64,000 nt of DNA from Dillenia suffruticosa (lineage: Eukaryota; Streptophyta; Magnoliopsida; Dilleniales; Dilleniaceae). Made by a program: the position numbers and the translations under genes. Of the stretch, positions 15,201 through 25,664 are shown piece after piece (positions within the stretch are counted from its first letter, which is position 1; each line of letters begins with the position of its first letter). Location: contig JAVTVX010000010.1 of NCBI GenBank assembly GCA_033439265.1, forward strand, positions 3,534,001 to 3,598,000, written 5' to 3'. The notes under the pieces are model-generated. The model did no database searches. It was not told the DNA's origin and saw only the letters and a program-made list of their open reading frames with translations.

Positions 15201-18200
15201 TGAGAGTTTGTTTTAAACCCTTCAATTTCTTTGTAAACTTGAGACTCTCCCAACCTTCTACATTAGTCTCTCTCCAAGATTTTACAACTACATTTCCAAG
15301 ATTTCTCCACATGTTTTCGGTGTAGGACCACAAATGATATGGTTAAACTCCCATAGGATAGGGAAAGGGTCAGAAGTGGTTCTACTGAGGATATCGTGTA
15401 TAAGATAAGGGAAACAGGACTCTCAATTATCAAAGCTGAGAAAATGATCAATACAGAAGGCAGCCCTTTGCTCCTAGACACGGACAAATACATTGAATAT
15501 TGGTTAGAGGAATGTCCCACAATTTGTAATCCCTAATAAAAGAATCAAAAGCTGACGTACTATTGGTAGTCGTAATCTCATTAAATTTCTCCAACCGAAC
15601 CCAGCAACGTTATAATCCCCTCCAAACACCAATTTGAGGAGCACAAGCCAAAAACCCCATACATCACCTCCCAAAATGAATGATGTATCCTCAATGTATT
15701 CAGACCATATATAGAAGTAAACCAACAATGTTGGAGATCTCAAATATGAAACAGAATAAAAAGGAAAAAGGATCCATAAAGACTATCAATAAGAAGAAAG
15801 GTTCAAAGCTCTCAAATGATAATGATCTGACTTGAAGGTCTGGTAAATGGAAGACATTCCAAACTGGTAAACCTAGAGTCTTAAATTAAGCTAACCAAAC
15901 TAGCATCCATCTCCTCTAACTTAGATTCGTGAATAAAGACAATATTGGGAGCGGCGATCGTATCCCCAACCTATCTCCTTTTCCTTCTATCGCTTAAACA
16001 CCTAACATTCCAACTAAACACCTTCATTATATACCTGAGGCATAACTCTTTCTCAAACTCTAGATTTGTCTCACCGTGGCCCATCTTTTTATTCTTTTTC
16101 CTTTTGGTTACGTGAACAAGGAAGTGGAATCTATGGGGGCCACTAGGTTGACACAACCTCAAGTCCAATTTGTTGAGAAGAGTTCATTTTCAGCTATCCC
16201 TCCCACTCTCTGGTGCATTAGCTATAGTTCGATTATCGGGGAACTCATTCTACACTAGTGTTACTTGGACAAGTATGGTGACCGGCAATGTCTTATGAAT
16301 ATCAAGATTGGGTGGATTGCTTTCATTATGGACACAAGAAGTGAGACATAAATATGGACTCCCTATGGTTCCATTTTGAAAATCAATGTGGTTTGGTATA
16401 AATAAAGTTGAAGACAAAGGCTATCAACCTCTTGCAAGGACAGAAAGCTTTATAATGCTTTAAGAACAAACGAGAACTAAAAATATACACTAAACATCTC
16501 TAGATAATGAATGAATTTATTTGTCAAAGCGATCAGATGTATAAGCATGCACTCATCAGATATGACACACAGCTAGGATATGTACGTCTATACCACCTTC
16601 TTGGTAAAAATTGGTGACAATATAGTACTTTTGTAAAAATTAGTGCAAATATACAACATTCAGTTCTTCCCATTAAAGCATCTTTTAAAAGAAGAAGAAG
16701 AATGAGGAGTCTAGCTCTGATGGTGAAAGGCCACTCTCACAAAGATCTCAAGAATATGGACTAAGCTAGTAAAAACAGGAAGATCTACAACATCAAACCC
16801 ATGATTGGTTTTTATCCCTCATGTGCATGGGTGTATGTGAGATATTGGGAGTGGAGGTTGTTAGTTTCCAAATCTTTTCTAAGACTTATTTTCTCGTCCA
16901 ATATACCTAATAAATCATAAACATCAATAACTCATATATATACATATATATGTGCAAGAAAGCATTATAAGGATAACAGAGTTTTGTCATGCTGGTGTAT
17001 AATTGACATCACATGGTTTATTAAAATACTTAATTTGTTTTTTGGCAATTGGACATCAAGAATATTGTGACCGGCATGTTTCCCATGATACTAAATTATC
17101 ATTTAATATTGCAAGAAAGTCATTCCGCATCAACAATAGCCAACTTCAGGATGTCCTTATAAGAATATCCATGTACTCCAATGACTGTGTACCTGAAGTC
17201 AATAATTCTTTTTTTCTGTTCTTATTTTCTCTTTCGGAACACAAGGCAACATATAAAATTCATAGGCCATTAAGTTCAGATAATTTTTCTTAAAACCCCA
17301 AGGCTCTCTTTTTACAAGAAATGAAATTTAAGGTGCCTACTTCTGCTTAATCAATCAAGCCTCAAGGAACTTTTGAGGCTTAAAAGGTATTTAGATTGTT
17401 GAACATACACATTAAAAATAAAGATAGGAATCCACCTAATCATATAAGAGAGAATTTGCAGCCCACTTACTGGACAAGAAGAATCTGTCCATTTTGAAAT
17501 ACAGGAACAATGGAAAGTGTGGTTGCAAATAGTTGTTAGAATTCCGCCCATGTCTTGATCTAATCTCTCTGCAGTACACATGAAAAAATGAAGCATCCCA
17601 TCAAGAGAATTTTCAGTTGGAGCATCCACACTTACTTTTATACGCAGGTTTATGTGAGCCTCAAGTAATTAAGAAGAATAAATAGATAAATAACCTCACC
17701 GTCTTGATGTGAAAACAAAATATATAAACTCCATACGACTTGATAATCCAATTCAAAATTGCTGGGAAGGGACATCTCATCTTCTCCTGCATTATATGGT
17801 ATAATTATTTTCCCTCTTTATAACATATCTTTCTTTTCCTATTAAAAAAATCCCAGGTCAACAGGCTTCGAGCATCCCTCTAAGCATATCCAGTATAGGA
17901 TCCGCAAGATGATAAAGATTACTTGAACTACAAAGATACCATGCACGTAAAGCTTCTCCCCCACATAATCAAGCCACAATCATTACACGCTTGCACCGCT
18001 AAACAGCACTTGACTTTGGAGTATAGCAGCGATCAGCATGCATTCCACCTTCTTCCAGGCATGTGTCCAAATGTACATGAATGAGTCATTCTCAGTTTTT
18101 GGAGCTAACAACCATATCAACCTTTGCACTGTTATTTTGCAGACTTCTTTTTCCAGTTCCCCTCGATAACATTTTTTTAGTTAAAAGTCACTCGGATGCT

Positions 18201-21200
18201 TACTTGTGTATTTGCATTGCTAACAATAGACGCTTATTAGACTGTTATGGAAGCAAGACATCTTAAGTGTGATCTCAAATAACTATATAGCTTATTGGTA
18301 TTAACAGTTGAGTTTACATTTTCTACAAAGATAACTATGATAACTAGAAAGGACTCCAAGCAAAGCATGTTAAGACTACAACACTCCTTCAGAACTGGAA
18401 AACTGGAAAATATGCACTTTGATTGCTACTTTACAAACTGAAAAATCTCAAGCTCTAAAAGCAAGTATTCTTCAACTCCCATTTCTCACTTTGTCTATTT
18501 TCAGAGAGCCCTATGACCATAACAAGTCAAAGAAATGTTGAAAAGGTTCAATAAAGAAAAGTTGGGGGGTGGGGAAACTCTTGTGATTAATCAAACATAA
18601 TGTCTAGAAGAAACTACGCTCTGCTGCAGATGATATAAGAATATTCCTTATTTATTTTTCCTCTCGTTCTCCACGATATAAATACCCAACTTTGAGTTTC
18701 ATACAGTTAAAAATTAGTGCCCTGTTTGGTAAGGGGCTCTTTCTCTTCCTTTTCCTTCTTTCATCTGTGTGTCATATGACATTTTGTCTTATTTCATTTA
18801 TGGCATTTCTCAACTGGGACAAAAAGCTTACACATGAAAAGTAGGTTTTTTAAGTGATAAAATTTCTCCATGACTGAGCATAAAGTGGTCATTATACAAA
18901 TAAATTTCAATTTTAAATGAATAAGAGATCGTAACAAACCCTACCTAAATGACATTGCACTTCAAAAGGTTCAAATAAAGGAGGGATCACAATGCTTAAA
19001 ATTGAAAGAGAGTAAATAACAATCAGGTTTTGTAAGTACACAACATGGCAGAAATAGGATGGTATGAGAAGTGTGTTCTTGTATTAATTGTAGCGATGGA
19101 TAACCTTGATCGCAATTTTGACATGGTATCACAACTTTGACATGGTATATGCCTTCACAGAGTTCTCACAACACGTTGGGAGATTCTAAAGGAGTTTTTA
19201 AGTGTGATCTTATTGTGCATACAGAGGCAAATTCCCTTGAACATTTCTCTTTTTAATTAGCTGATGGATTTTATAGACAACTTTTTACAGAAAAAAATCT
19301 TAGGCAAATGCAAATCATTGTTTAGACTAGACTTAAGCTTTGATTAATGCACAGAAATTTATCAACATGTAAGTTATTTACATTTATCTTACACTTACAA
19401 AAAACATTATTCACAGATAAATTATTTATTTTGCAAAACTGTAAATGAAAATTCATTTTTTATCACATATAAATGAGTATTCATATAATTGTGCATTCAT
19501 ATAGTCATGCATCCTTTAATGCTTAGTAATTAGCATGCATACTGTGACAAATAGACTTTTCAAATTCTTAAATTTTACAACTTGTGACATGCCACATGTT
19601 GCAAGATAGCATATCACTAGTTTTAAACTTTTACTTGATACAACATGTATAATGAACGGGGAGATTGAAGAGCCAATTAATCATTCAGCCACTAATATTA
19701 ATATAACTTACAACTTGGCTCAGTGATCTATTTATTGTTATCAGATTGATTATCCCAGTGGATGCTGCCTCCTTTGACTCATTGGGAAGGTTAACGTGCA
19801 ATCAAAGGTTTGTCAAGGCTCAACAGTTATTTAGAAAAAGTGCCATTTGAGTATGTCTGCTTTGAAAGGTGTTTATCCAGGAGTCATATAATTGTCCATG
19901 GAGTGAACTTCAGATATTTGATATCATCAACAAAAGGATCTAGGTGAGATATCCCTCAAATTTTTGACTAATACTCTAGAAGTATTTGTAAACTTGTATC
20001 TGAATATGTTCTTTTTCTATCAAAAAAAAATTATATCTGAAAATGTTTAAGGCTTCTAACTTAATCTGTGCTAAATAATTTTCACATAATCTATGGCATT
20101 CTTCTGCAATAACACTGACTACTAAGTAACTTCAAAGTTTTAGTTCTACATGACAACTTGTTTTCATAGAAGGGAACAACCAAAGACTCCTATATCTAAC
20201 TGCTGATGTTATTTAATCATTTCCATCATTTATAGAAAGAATAGAAAGGGAATTATTCTACTAACGTAGAAGAAATTACCAAGACAGACTGGACAGCTAG
20301 GGGCCTCGGTTGAGTTTGCCGGCAAAGACAGGGCATGTTCAATCAAACCAGTGTACTGTACATTAACTGTAAAAAGCACATGGCAAGCTTCGACCTACAT
20401 TCAAAGAATAACAAAAGCATAATAAGCAGCAAGTACCTTACTTTTTAACTGAATTAAAATTAGAGAACAAATTAAAACTGCATATTTTGGGTAGAAGAAA
20501 ATCAAACCTCTAACGAAGAAAAGCGTCTGCCATTAAAATATTTGTAGAAGTTATCTGCGGAATCCTGACAATCAAACCTTATCAAAATGCTATACCGATC
20601 CTCCATCCCATCACTCCTGAATTCCGAGTAAGCAAAATGTTAGAACTCAAAGGAGATAACAACAGTATATGTGGCTATCTTGCGTGTCATCAAAGACTTC
20701 AAAATTCCATATTAAAACCTGACAATTCGCATCTCCAATATATGTTGAATGAATGATCCACAAAACTGACAAAAATCTGCATAAGTCATGTAGTTTGGAA
20801 CCCCAAGCACGCCAACAAGTGGGTTTCTTCCAACCTAACATGATTACAGAGAAAAACATAAACTATTGATTCATCCAGCACTTATCACATAACACTATTA
20901 CGGCTGCATAAATTTATTTGAATGGGAAACACTAAAAGGGCATACTTAAATAAAGTTGACCTCTAAAACTAGTGTTACTAAACAGACTCTGCTCATTGAC
21001 CACATTATGCCAATAGCAATTCAGTAGATACAACAGGGATTCACATTTTGCTTTTATGCTTTTATTTATTCCAAAAACTTCCCCAGCAAAACAGAACTCA
21101 AGTTTTTGGGTTTTGTTACTCTTGCTCTAATGAAAAAGGCACATTCAAGTTGCCATGAGCTTCATATACCATGTTGTGAGGAGACTATGAAGTTGTCACA

Positions 21201-23089
21201 TATCATGACACTAAAAATTTCACCAGCAACCTTTGCAATTGAGAATCACCAAATCAAATCTGCTCCCATCTTGTGCAAAAGCAGACGTGACTTAATTTTT
21301 ATATAATTAGAAAGCATACGTTGAAACCTGAAAATATAAGTCCAGTGACCATAATAAGACCGTCTCTCCTCAATCACTTGTTGGGAAAATGTAACACCGA
21401 AGGGGGTCAGATTATATACTTGGGGTAGTTCATAACAAGGAATTATCAGAGAACTAAAATTTCCATAGATGGATATGATATAGGAGCCTCAAATTAGCTA
21501 TTTTGATGACAAAACTCACGTTCCCTTTTTGCCTTTTTATTAGAATACATTGATATTAGAGAAAATCGGAGAAGTTACTTTAAGTAGAGAAAAGAAGAAA
21601 GACCTATATACGGTTTTAGGGCTTCATTCACAACCATGGAGACTCAAATTTGGTGTAATGAAAAAGCACCTTTCTATCTTAATTCTTTAATCACAAGGAA
21701 AAAAGTAAACCCAAAATTTGGTATCCTGTTATGCATTTAATGCATAAAAGTAGAGTATTCAAATTGTGTTTAAAGGACATGATTGAAAAAGCACCCAAAA
21801 AAGGTCCGATAGCCTAGATATCATAATTAGCAATAAAAAACTATTTATTTCAAAGGTTTAAATAGGTAAAATAAAGTATTTAATTATTTTAATATCTTAA
21901 TACTTTCTAACATATGTGAAATCATAATCTTATAAAAGGAATTCAATAACATTTAAATTTAGAACTTGTACTCTAGTACTATGTGAAATATCCTCCACTC
22001 TTAAAATTGAAATTGAGATATAAAAAATGATAAAAATATGACAATCTTTTAGTTCATAAATTTAGAGTAAATGATTGTTTAACGGTTATCAAAGCTATTT
22101 GTGCTATGATTAAATTTGTATTCTCAAGTCAATGCAAAGAAGATCATTGAATGCAGCTGTTAGAGGAAACCATTACGAGTTTAGTGTACACCAAGAACAA
22201 GAGTAAGATCTAAGAAAACTCTGGAACATAGATCTTAGAAAACTCTGGAACATGTGATAAAATATGATATGATTATTGATTTTACATGGTTGTTTAATAA
22301 AGTTGAATAGAAAAGATGCATTCATATATCCAAGTACAAATAAGCAGAGATGAAGTCTTAGTTGAGTTGAGTTCTTCAGCATAAGAACAGAGCAGTTTTT
22401 CAGTTCCCCACTCCTACTCTGACGAGAATTTTGCACATTAAAGTTCCAATATCCTATGTTTCAAGGAGAAGACACAGACTGAATTAGAGAAAGTTGTGGA
22501 AATGTTCACCATGAAATCAAAAGATTTCACCAGGATCCAAATACCTTCAATTTTAGACAGAAAATAGGTATCAGTCGCATTCAAATGGCAATGAGTAAAG
22601 TCCACTTGTTGAGAAATTCACAACACGAAATTGAAGAGGAAATCAAAAACCGATATGATCATATAGCAGCTCAGTCGAATTTAAGCTATATTCTTGGCAC
22701 AATTCATGCTTAGGGTTTCAATTCAGCAAAAAGATCAACAGTTATTGCTCCAAAAGAGAGAAAGAGAGAGAACTGATGGTAATTGCATCAAAGTGTCGAG
22801 GTGGATATGAACGGACAAATTAAATTAGTTGCGGCTAGTAGAAGTAATTTGGTAGAGAGAGAGAGAGAGAGATTACGGGAAGATGAGAAGAGGATTGATT
22901 GGTGAAGAGGTGCATAACTCCTTTGGTTTCTTCGATTCTAGGGTTTCCTGATGAAAAGGAAATGATCTCCGTCAGGTTTGATTCAGACTCGGACTGACGT
23001 GTGTCGCCGGAAACCGAAACCATCTCCTCCAGCGCTGAGCCGGTGGCAATAGTGCTCGCACTTGCAGTTGCTGTGGAGTTCGTCGACAT
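266..23089 (-). CDS. BRIZ1: BRAP2-type RING / ZnF-UBP E3 ubiquitin ligase (BRIZ1-like), 12 exons, 494 aa
   Basis: Minus-strand exons in order: 23089-22877, 20834-20719, 20616-20508, 20394-20280, 17568-17471, 7104-6998, 6821-6572, 6465-6412, 6139-5996, 4844-4780, 592-538, 424-266. All junctions are GT/AG, phases close, and the sum is 1485 nt. The order matches plant BRIZ/human BRAP2. A BRAP2 N-terminal domain begins near residue 50 (GNPRIEETKGVMHLF, then GVPNYMTYADFCQFCGSFIQ). A C3H2C3 RING starts at C180 (SCPVCL, CNHTFHCSCISKW, CPVCRYC). A UBP-type zinc finger covers about 225-300 (CFVCQTSEDLWICVICGF, GHTRRHWKETQHCYSLELET). A coiled coil covers about 335-440 (KLQKLQAKLDKCVKERKFL). The C-tail is basic (ATRSNNPKKD). 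BRIZ proteins form a heteromeric E3 complex needed for seed germination in Arabidopsis (family knowledge). The start is the first ATG in the open frame. Intron 5 is 10.4 kb and full of retroelements. BRIZ1 rather than BRIZ2 is inferred. Confidence 0.9.
2512..3160 (+). mobile_element. L1-type LINE reverse-transcriptase fragment
   Basis: Plus-strand reading gives the RT catalytic block (SHLQFADDTILFLKEDSED) at about 2530-2600. Downstream is the typical plant L1 'connection' region (GLDGWKGAFLTLGDRITPIQ; SIPLYFLSLFRI; NVVSKNISLASKLLWRFPL). A frameshift and stops separate the two parts, and neither the endonuclease nor the 5' RT is present, so this is a dead fragment. It lies in intron 11 of the BRIZ1-like gene, antisense to it. 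Its wording closely matches the L1 at 12608-16170 (both have VSHLQFADDTI), so they belong to one family. Confidence 0.85.
4247..4575. repeat. AT-rich direct repeat pair with a GTTTCC-rich edge, in intron 11
   Basis: Two similar stretches of about 50 bp (near 4247-4300 and 4440-4490), each reading AATTAATATTTA, then CCTTATATTTTTT and TATTTACATATTT, lie about 190 bp apart. They are followed at 4490-4575 by several CCGTTTCC/CATTTCC units. No coding potential. It may be the remains of a small non-autonomous element; class not determined. Confidence 0.35.
7698..7740. repeat. (TG)n(CG)n alternating purine-pyrimidine microsatellite
   Basis: An unbroken alternating tract apart from one GG step: TG repeats, then TGTGTG, then CGCGCGCGCG ending in CATGCAT. 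Such tracts can adopt Z-DNA in vitro (established knowledge). It lies in intron 5 of the BRIZ1-like gene, about 600 bp from exon 6. Confidence 0.9.
8632..9273 (-). pseudogene. Broken retrocopy of a CTD-like small phosphatase (HAD/NIF family)
   Basis: The minus strand reads KRMIFLDLDKTLIHSESDPP near 9150, which contains the HAD nucleophile motif DxDxT. After an early stop and one frame change it continues with EKFGIAVFTAG, EYASLVLDHLDVKSVF, DGEFVKDLGNWGTDLKSVAI, VDDNPNAYCFQP, NAIPIKLFNDDLEDCELWR and a natural end (SLSQDDDEF, stop at 8632). This is a near-complete SCP1/FCP1-like phosphatase core. At least two internal stops (one in place of the Glu after CFQP) and the frameshift make it non-functional. 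There are no introns, and a short A-rich tract lies 80-90 bp past the stop on the same strand. It therefore looks like a reverse-transcribed mRNA landed in intron 5 of the BRIZ1-like gene. The parent gene is not in the window. Confidence 0.85.
9355..11745 (+). mobile_element. Degenerate RTE-type LINE retrotransposon
   Basis: Fragments read in order along the plus strand. The endonuclease remnant includes LFVRRDLNGHVSENNE and ENFDFDSRNEARYYF (9460-9580). RT follows: KIQNNKAIGPDGIPIKV (10325), FGFMTRQSTTEAIHMLR, LHMVFTDVEKAYDRVLE (10705), NFPINIGFHQNSALRPLLFA (10872), and the catalytic block FFADDIILIDE (10985) with AKLELWMDTLESRKFKLSQS. The C-terminal part gives LKGRFYRIAVKLILFYGTEC, AIKQ and IIDKMREYHLKWFKYVQS (11320-11580). 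This wording is typical of the plant RTE clade rather than L1. Many stops and frameshifts are present and no start is preserved. It begins about 80 bp from the phosphatase retropseudogene, head-to-head with it. Confidence 0.88.
12608..16170 (-). mobile_element. Degenerate L1-type LINE retrotransposon with a 3' A-rich tail
   Basis: The minus strand starts with an endonuclease beginning, MKVFSWNVRCLSDRRKRR (about 16027), then VFIHESKLEEMD. An FGGDYNVAGF endonuclease motif lies near 15610. RT pieces follow: IVILKLDFKEVCDWCFLDNV (14440), a degraded LRxGDPxxPF box (14320) and VSHLQFADDTIFFVK (14190). The post-RT region includes VGDGSHVLFWKKS and PLLITFPRLNRFM (13450-13550). The 3' end at about 12610 reads TTTTTCTATTAAAAAAAG, the usual plant L1 tail. 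At 3.56 kb it is shorter than a full L1 and has stops in every domain. It runs in the same direction as the host gene, so its tail and splice-like signals lie in the sense strand of intron 5. Confidence 0.85.
17569..20279 (-). other. Intron 4 of the BRIZ1-like gene
   Basis: 2.7-kb AT-rich intron in which I see no gene. Near 19990-20030 the plus strand has a LINE-like tail (TTCTTTTTCTATCAAAAAAA), which may be a short retroelement remnant. Confidence 0.6.
20835..22876 (-). other. Intron 1 of the BRIZ1-like gene
   Basis: 2-kb AT-rich intron between the N-terminal exon and the BRAP2-domain exon. It holds one 24-bp tandem duplication (22206-22253) and no other recognised feature. A GA microsatellite at 22851-22871 lies just inside the donor end. 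Confidence 0.6.
22206..22253. repeat. 24-bp tandem duplication
   Basis: Two adjacent 24-mers beginning AGATCT and ending CTCTGGAACAT differ at one base (22206-22229 and 22230-22253). Confidence 0.95.
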
Positions 23090-25006
23090 ATCCAACAGGG
23101 AGAGACAAGGGGGAGAAGGATTTTGTTTCGCCGGCGGCCTGTGCTTTCTATTTCCGACGAAATTAACCGACTCGCGACTCCGATTAGGCCCAGCATGGAC
23201 GGGCTTAGCCCATGAAAGCCCTCGGCGGCCTTTTTGGTGGCCTAATGGCTAATATTTTCTTTCTTTTTTTTTTTTGTTTTCCCGGCAAGAACAACTATCT
23301 GGTATCCAAGATTTTCTCCCGATTAATCTGAACTAATCCATTATTGGACCATCTTTCAGGGGGATCTCCTAACTTGATTTTTTCAATTTCCATATTAAGT
23401 CGAACCATGATATGATTAAGAAATTTCAACGCCCTCAACCAAATGTTGGTGACTAATATTTTCTTTCTTGGAAGAAAATAAATCTAATAATTTTTAGAGA
23501 AAATTACATGTAAAGCCTTTATACTTCTACCTCAAATTTTAATTGATTTCTTAAAATTTATTTATTTTTACAATTATGATTGAATACTTGAATTAAAATT
23601 TAATTCAATTAGATTCTTTATTGATATCGTGACATATAAATATTATTTGTGATACATGACATGTCATTGTCAGATGGGTGTCTATCATATGGGCATGCAT
23701 TATTTAACAATGAAAAAATTATATTAGAATATCTTGTCTTAAATTGATTCCGACAACATTCGAATTGGATTAATTAAAATTTGATTTTGAATATTAATTA
23801 GTTATACAAAAAAATTGGGCATGTATTACTGATGTCCTAATTAACACATAAGCAAACAATCCAATCCAATCTCATCTCCACATCTCTCGCCCTCTCTCTC
23901 TTTGTGCAAATCTTTGTGTGAATCTAACACCCACCTCCACTTGCACCCGAGAACAAATCGCCACCACCCTCAAAACCATGAAGCTCCATTGCATCGGGCT
24001 CCCGTTGAAAACTAACCCGATATAGTTTGTTTCATCTCTTACTCTAACTTCTCTCTTCTCAATTTCACCAACTCCCTCATTCAGTGTCTCCTCCAACTAC
24101 TCAACCACCCTCCAGTGGCTTAACCGCCACATTATTCCTCTCTACTCGAGAGCCCACATCACCACCATTTGTCAAAGCAACCATCCTTGACTCTTCTAAC
24201 GTCGAGATAGTACGAACCTCAATGACTACAATTGAATATGAAAATTAAATGATTGAATAAGATTAATCCCTAATTCTTCAATCCCTCTTTTTCTCTTTTT
24301 TTATCTTTTCGATTTTTCAATTCCTTCACATTCTCAAATTCAAACTCATCCATGCCATCTAAGCACTCTCAAAAGCATTATATCATCATCAAAGTCAACC
24401 AAGATGTTGAAATCCACCATTAACAACAAGTTTCGAGCTCCTTTTCACTACTTGTGGTCTTATTTCGAAATTAAAACTTCAAACATAATAAAATTTTTTA
24501 AAAAATCTAATTGAAATGGACAAGAGTTAATAATTTTTTTAATTTGTTTAAAGTTGATTAAGTGATCAAGTTTCAATTGTAGTATAATTAAAATTTAATT
24601 ATAAAATTATCTGATATCGTTTTAATAATTTTTTATAATTATGTTAATTAGCATTGATATAAATTATCAAAATTTTCAATTTTGTCGAATCAATTATGTG
24701 TTAAAATAATTTTCCAAGCCATTTTTTATTAGAAAAAGGAAAGTCAATGCTCATGGACCAACAAAACACAAATAGAACAAGAGTACAAGTTGGCGGCACA
24801 AGTCACGAATATGAATATTTTATTCTTCATAACACCATGACAATTAATTTCATTATTTGTACAAAATCTCTCCTTATTTCCAAACATGTTTACAAGTTGA
24901 TTATTCCACAATGAAGAGAGAAAATTTAGTAACGAAATATGTAATTTATCCCTTGTTTTATTTCAATTCATCAAATAATTGAGCCGTGTTATCTAGTCTA
25001 ATCCAT
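23090..25006. other. Spacer upstream of the BRIZ1-like gene
   Basis: The first 100-150 bp are GC-richer and probably hold the promoter and 5' UTR of the minus-strand BRIZ1-like gene. No TATA box could be assigned with confidence. The remainder (23260-25006) is AT-rich with short open frames that resemble no family I know. Confidence 0.5.
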
Positions 25007-25015
25007 CCCTCTTCG
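25007..25015. repeat. Target-site duplication of MULE A, left copy
   Basis: CCCTCTTCG, identical to 31408-31416. Confidence 0.8.
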
Positions 25016-25019
25016 TCAG

Positions 25020-25103
25020 GTTATTTACCTAAATAGTGTACTTTTGAAAAAAAAATTACGCAAATAGCGTTATTTTTTTTTACTTCCCAAAATATCGATT
25101 TCG
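25020..25103 (+). repeat. Terminal inverted repeat of MULE A, left
   Basis: Pairs with 31321-31407. Shared blocks are GTTATTTACCTAAATA, ACG(C/T)AAATA(G/A)CGTTATTTTT, and AAAATAT(C/T)GATTTCG. Just inside is an imperfect palindrome, TTTCGCACTTTCAGAGTGC. Confidence 0.88.
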
Positions 25104-25265
25104 CACTTTCAGAGTGCAAAATCTTTTTTTTTTAATTTTTTGGTTTTTTTTATGATTTGTTTTTATTTGTTGGGGAAATTGAGTATCGCACTCCCTAAGT
25201 GCGAAACATGTTCTGCCCCCTCCCTACACCCACCTGGCCGTGCCCCTGCCCCAACCTACATACAG

Positions 25266-25410
25266 CACATGTCTCAAAATAGTGTTTTCAATCACCAATA
25301 TACATATACCAAATAACATCACCCATACTCCAGAATACTTGTCTGAAGATAGTGTTTTCAGCCACCAGTATATATATATCGAATACCATCAACCATACTC
25401 CAGAGTACTA
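25266..25410. repeat. 70-bp tandem duplication inside MULE A
   Basis: AGTGTTTTCA recurs at 25281 and 25351, and CCATACTCCAGA recurs with the same 70-bp spacing. It lies between the PMD stop and the left inverted repeat, where elements B and D also carry tandem repeats. Confidence 0.8.
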
Positions 25411-25664
25411 TATGAACAAAAGTACAGACTATTAAACATAAACAATAAAAATACGATAAATCAATAAAACAATATTTTGAAACGAAATCATCACGTAATG
25501 TTAATCAACTATTCTAAAATATGTAAGAAATATATAACAATAAGAAACCAATAAAGAAAATCACTTTTAAAATAAATGAAGGTAATGATTATAAAGTTCA
25601 AATTTAATACAAATCAAATGAGAAATGTATATTAAGTGCCGCAAGGAGGTCGTCCAGCATGACG

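Larger units (their letters stand above)
7105..17470 (-). other. Intron 5 of the BRIZ1-like gene (10.4 kb), packed with retroelements
   Basis: The donor follows GATTCTTCTTGTCCA at 17471 and the acceptor precedes GTTTGCAGATATTG at 7104. Contents, left to right in plus coordinates: AT-rich sequence, a TG/CG microsatellite, a CTD-phosphatase-like retropseudogene, a plus-strand RTE LINE, spacer, and a minus-strand L1 LINE. The flanking exons join in phase inside the RING domain (SSCP + VCRYC), so the gene appears to tolerate these insertions. 7150-7690, 7750-8600 and 16200-17460 hold no feature I recognise. Confidence 0.8.

Noticed and set aside
23872-24096. 74-codon minus-strand open frame (DETNYIGLVFNGSPMQW)
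   Set aside because: No recognisable family, opened by a non-canonical codon and isolated in AT-rich spacer.
25240-25467. 75-codon plus-strand frame near the left end of MULE A
   Set aside because: It is the translation of the 70-bp tandem duplication and shows internal repetition only.
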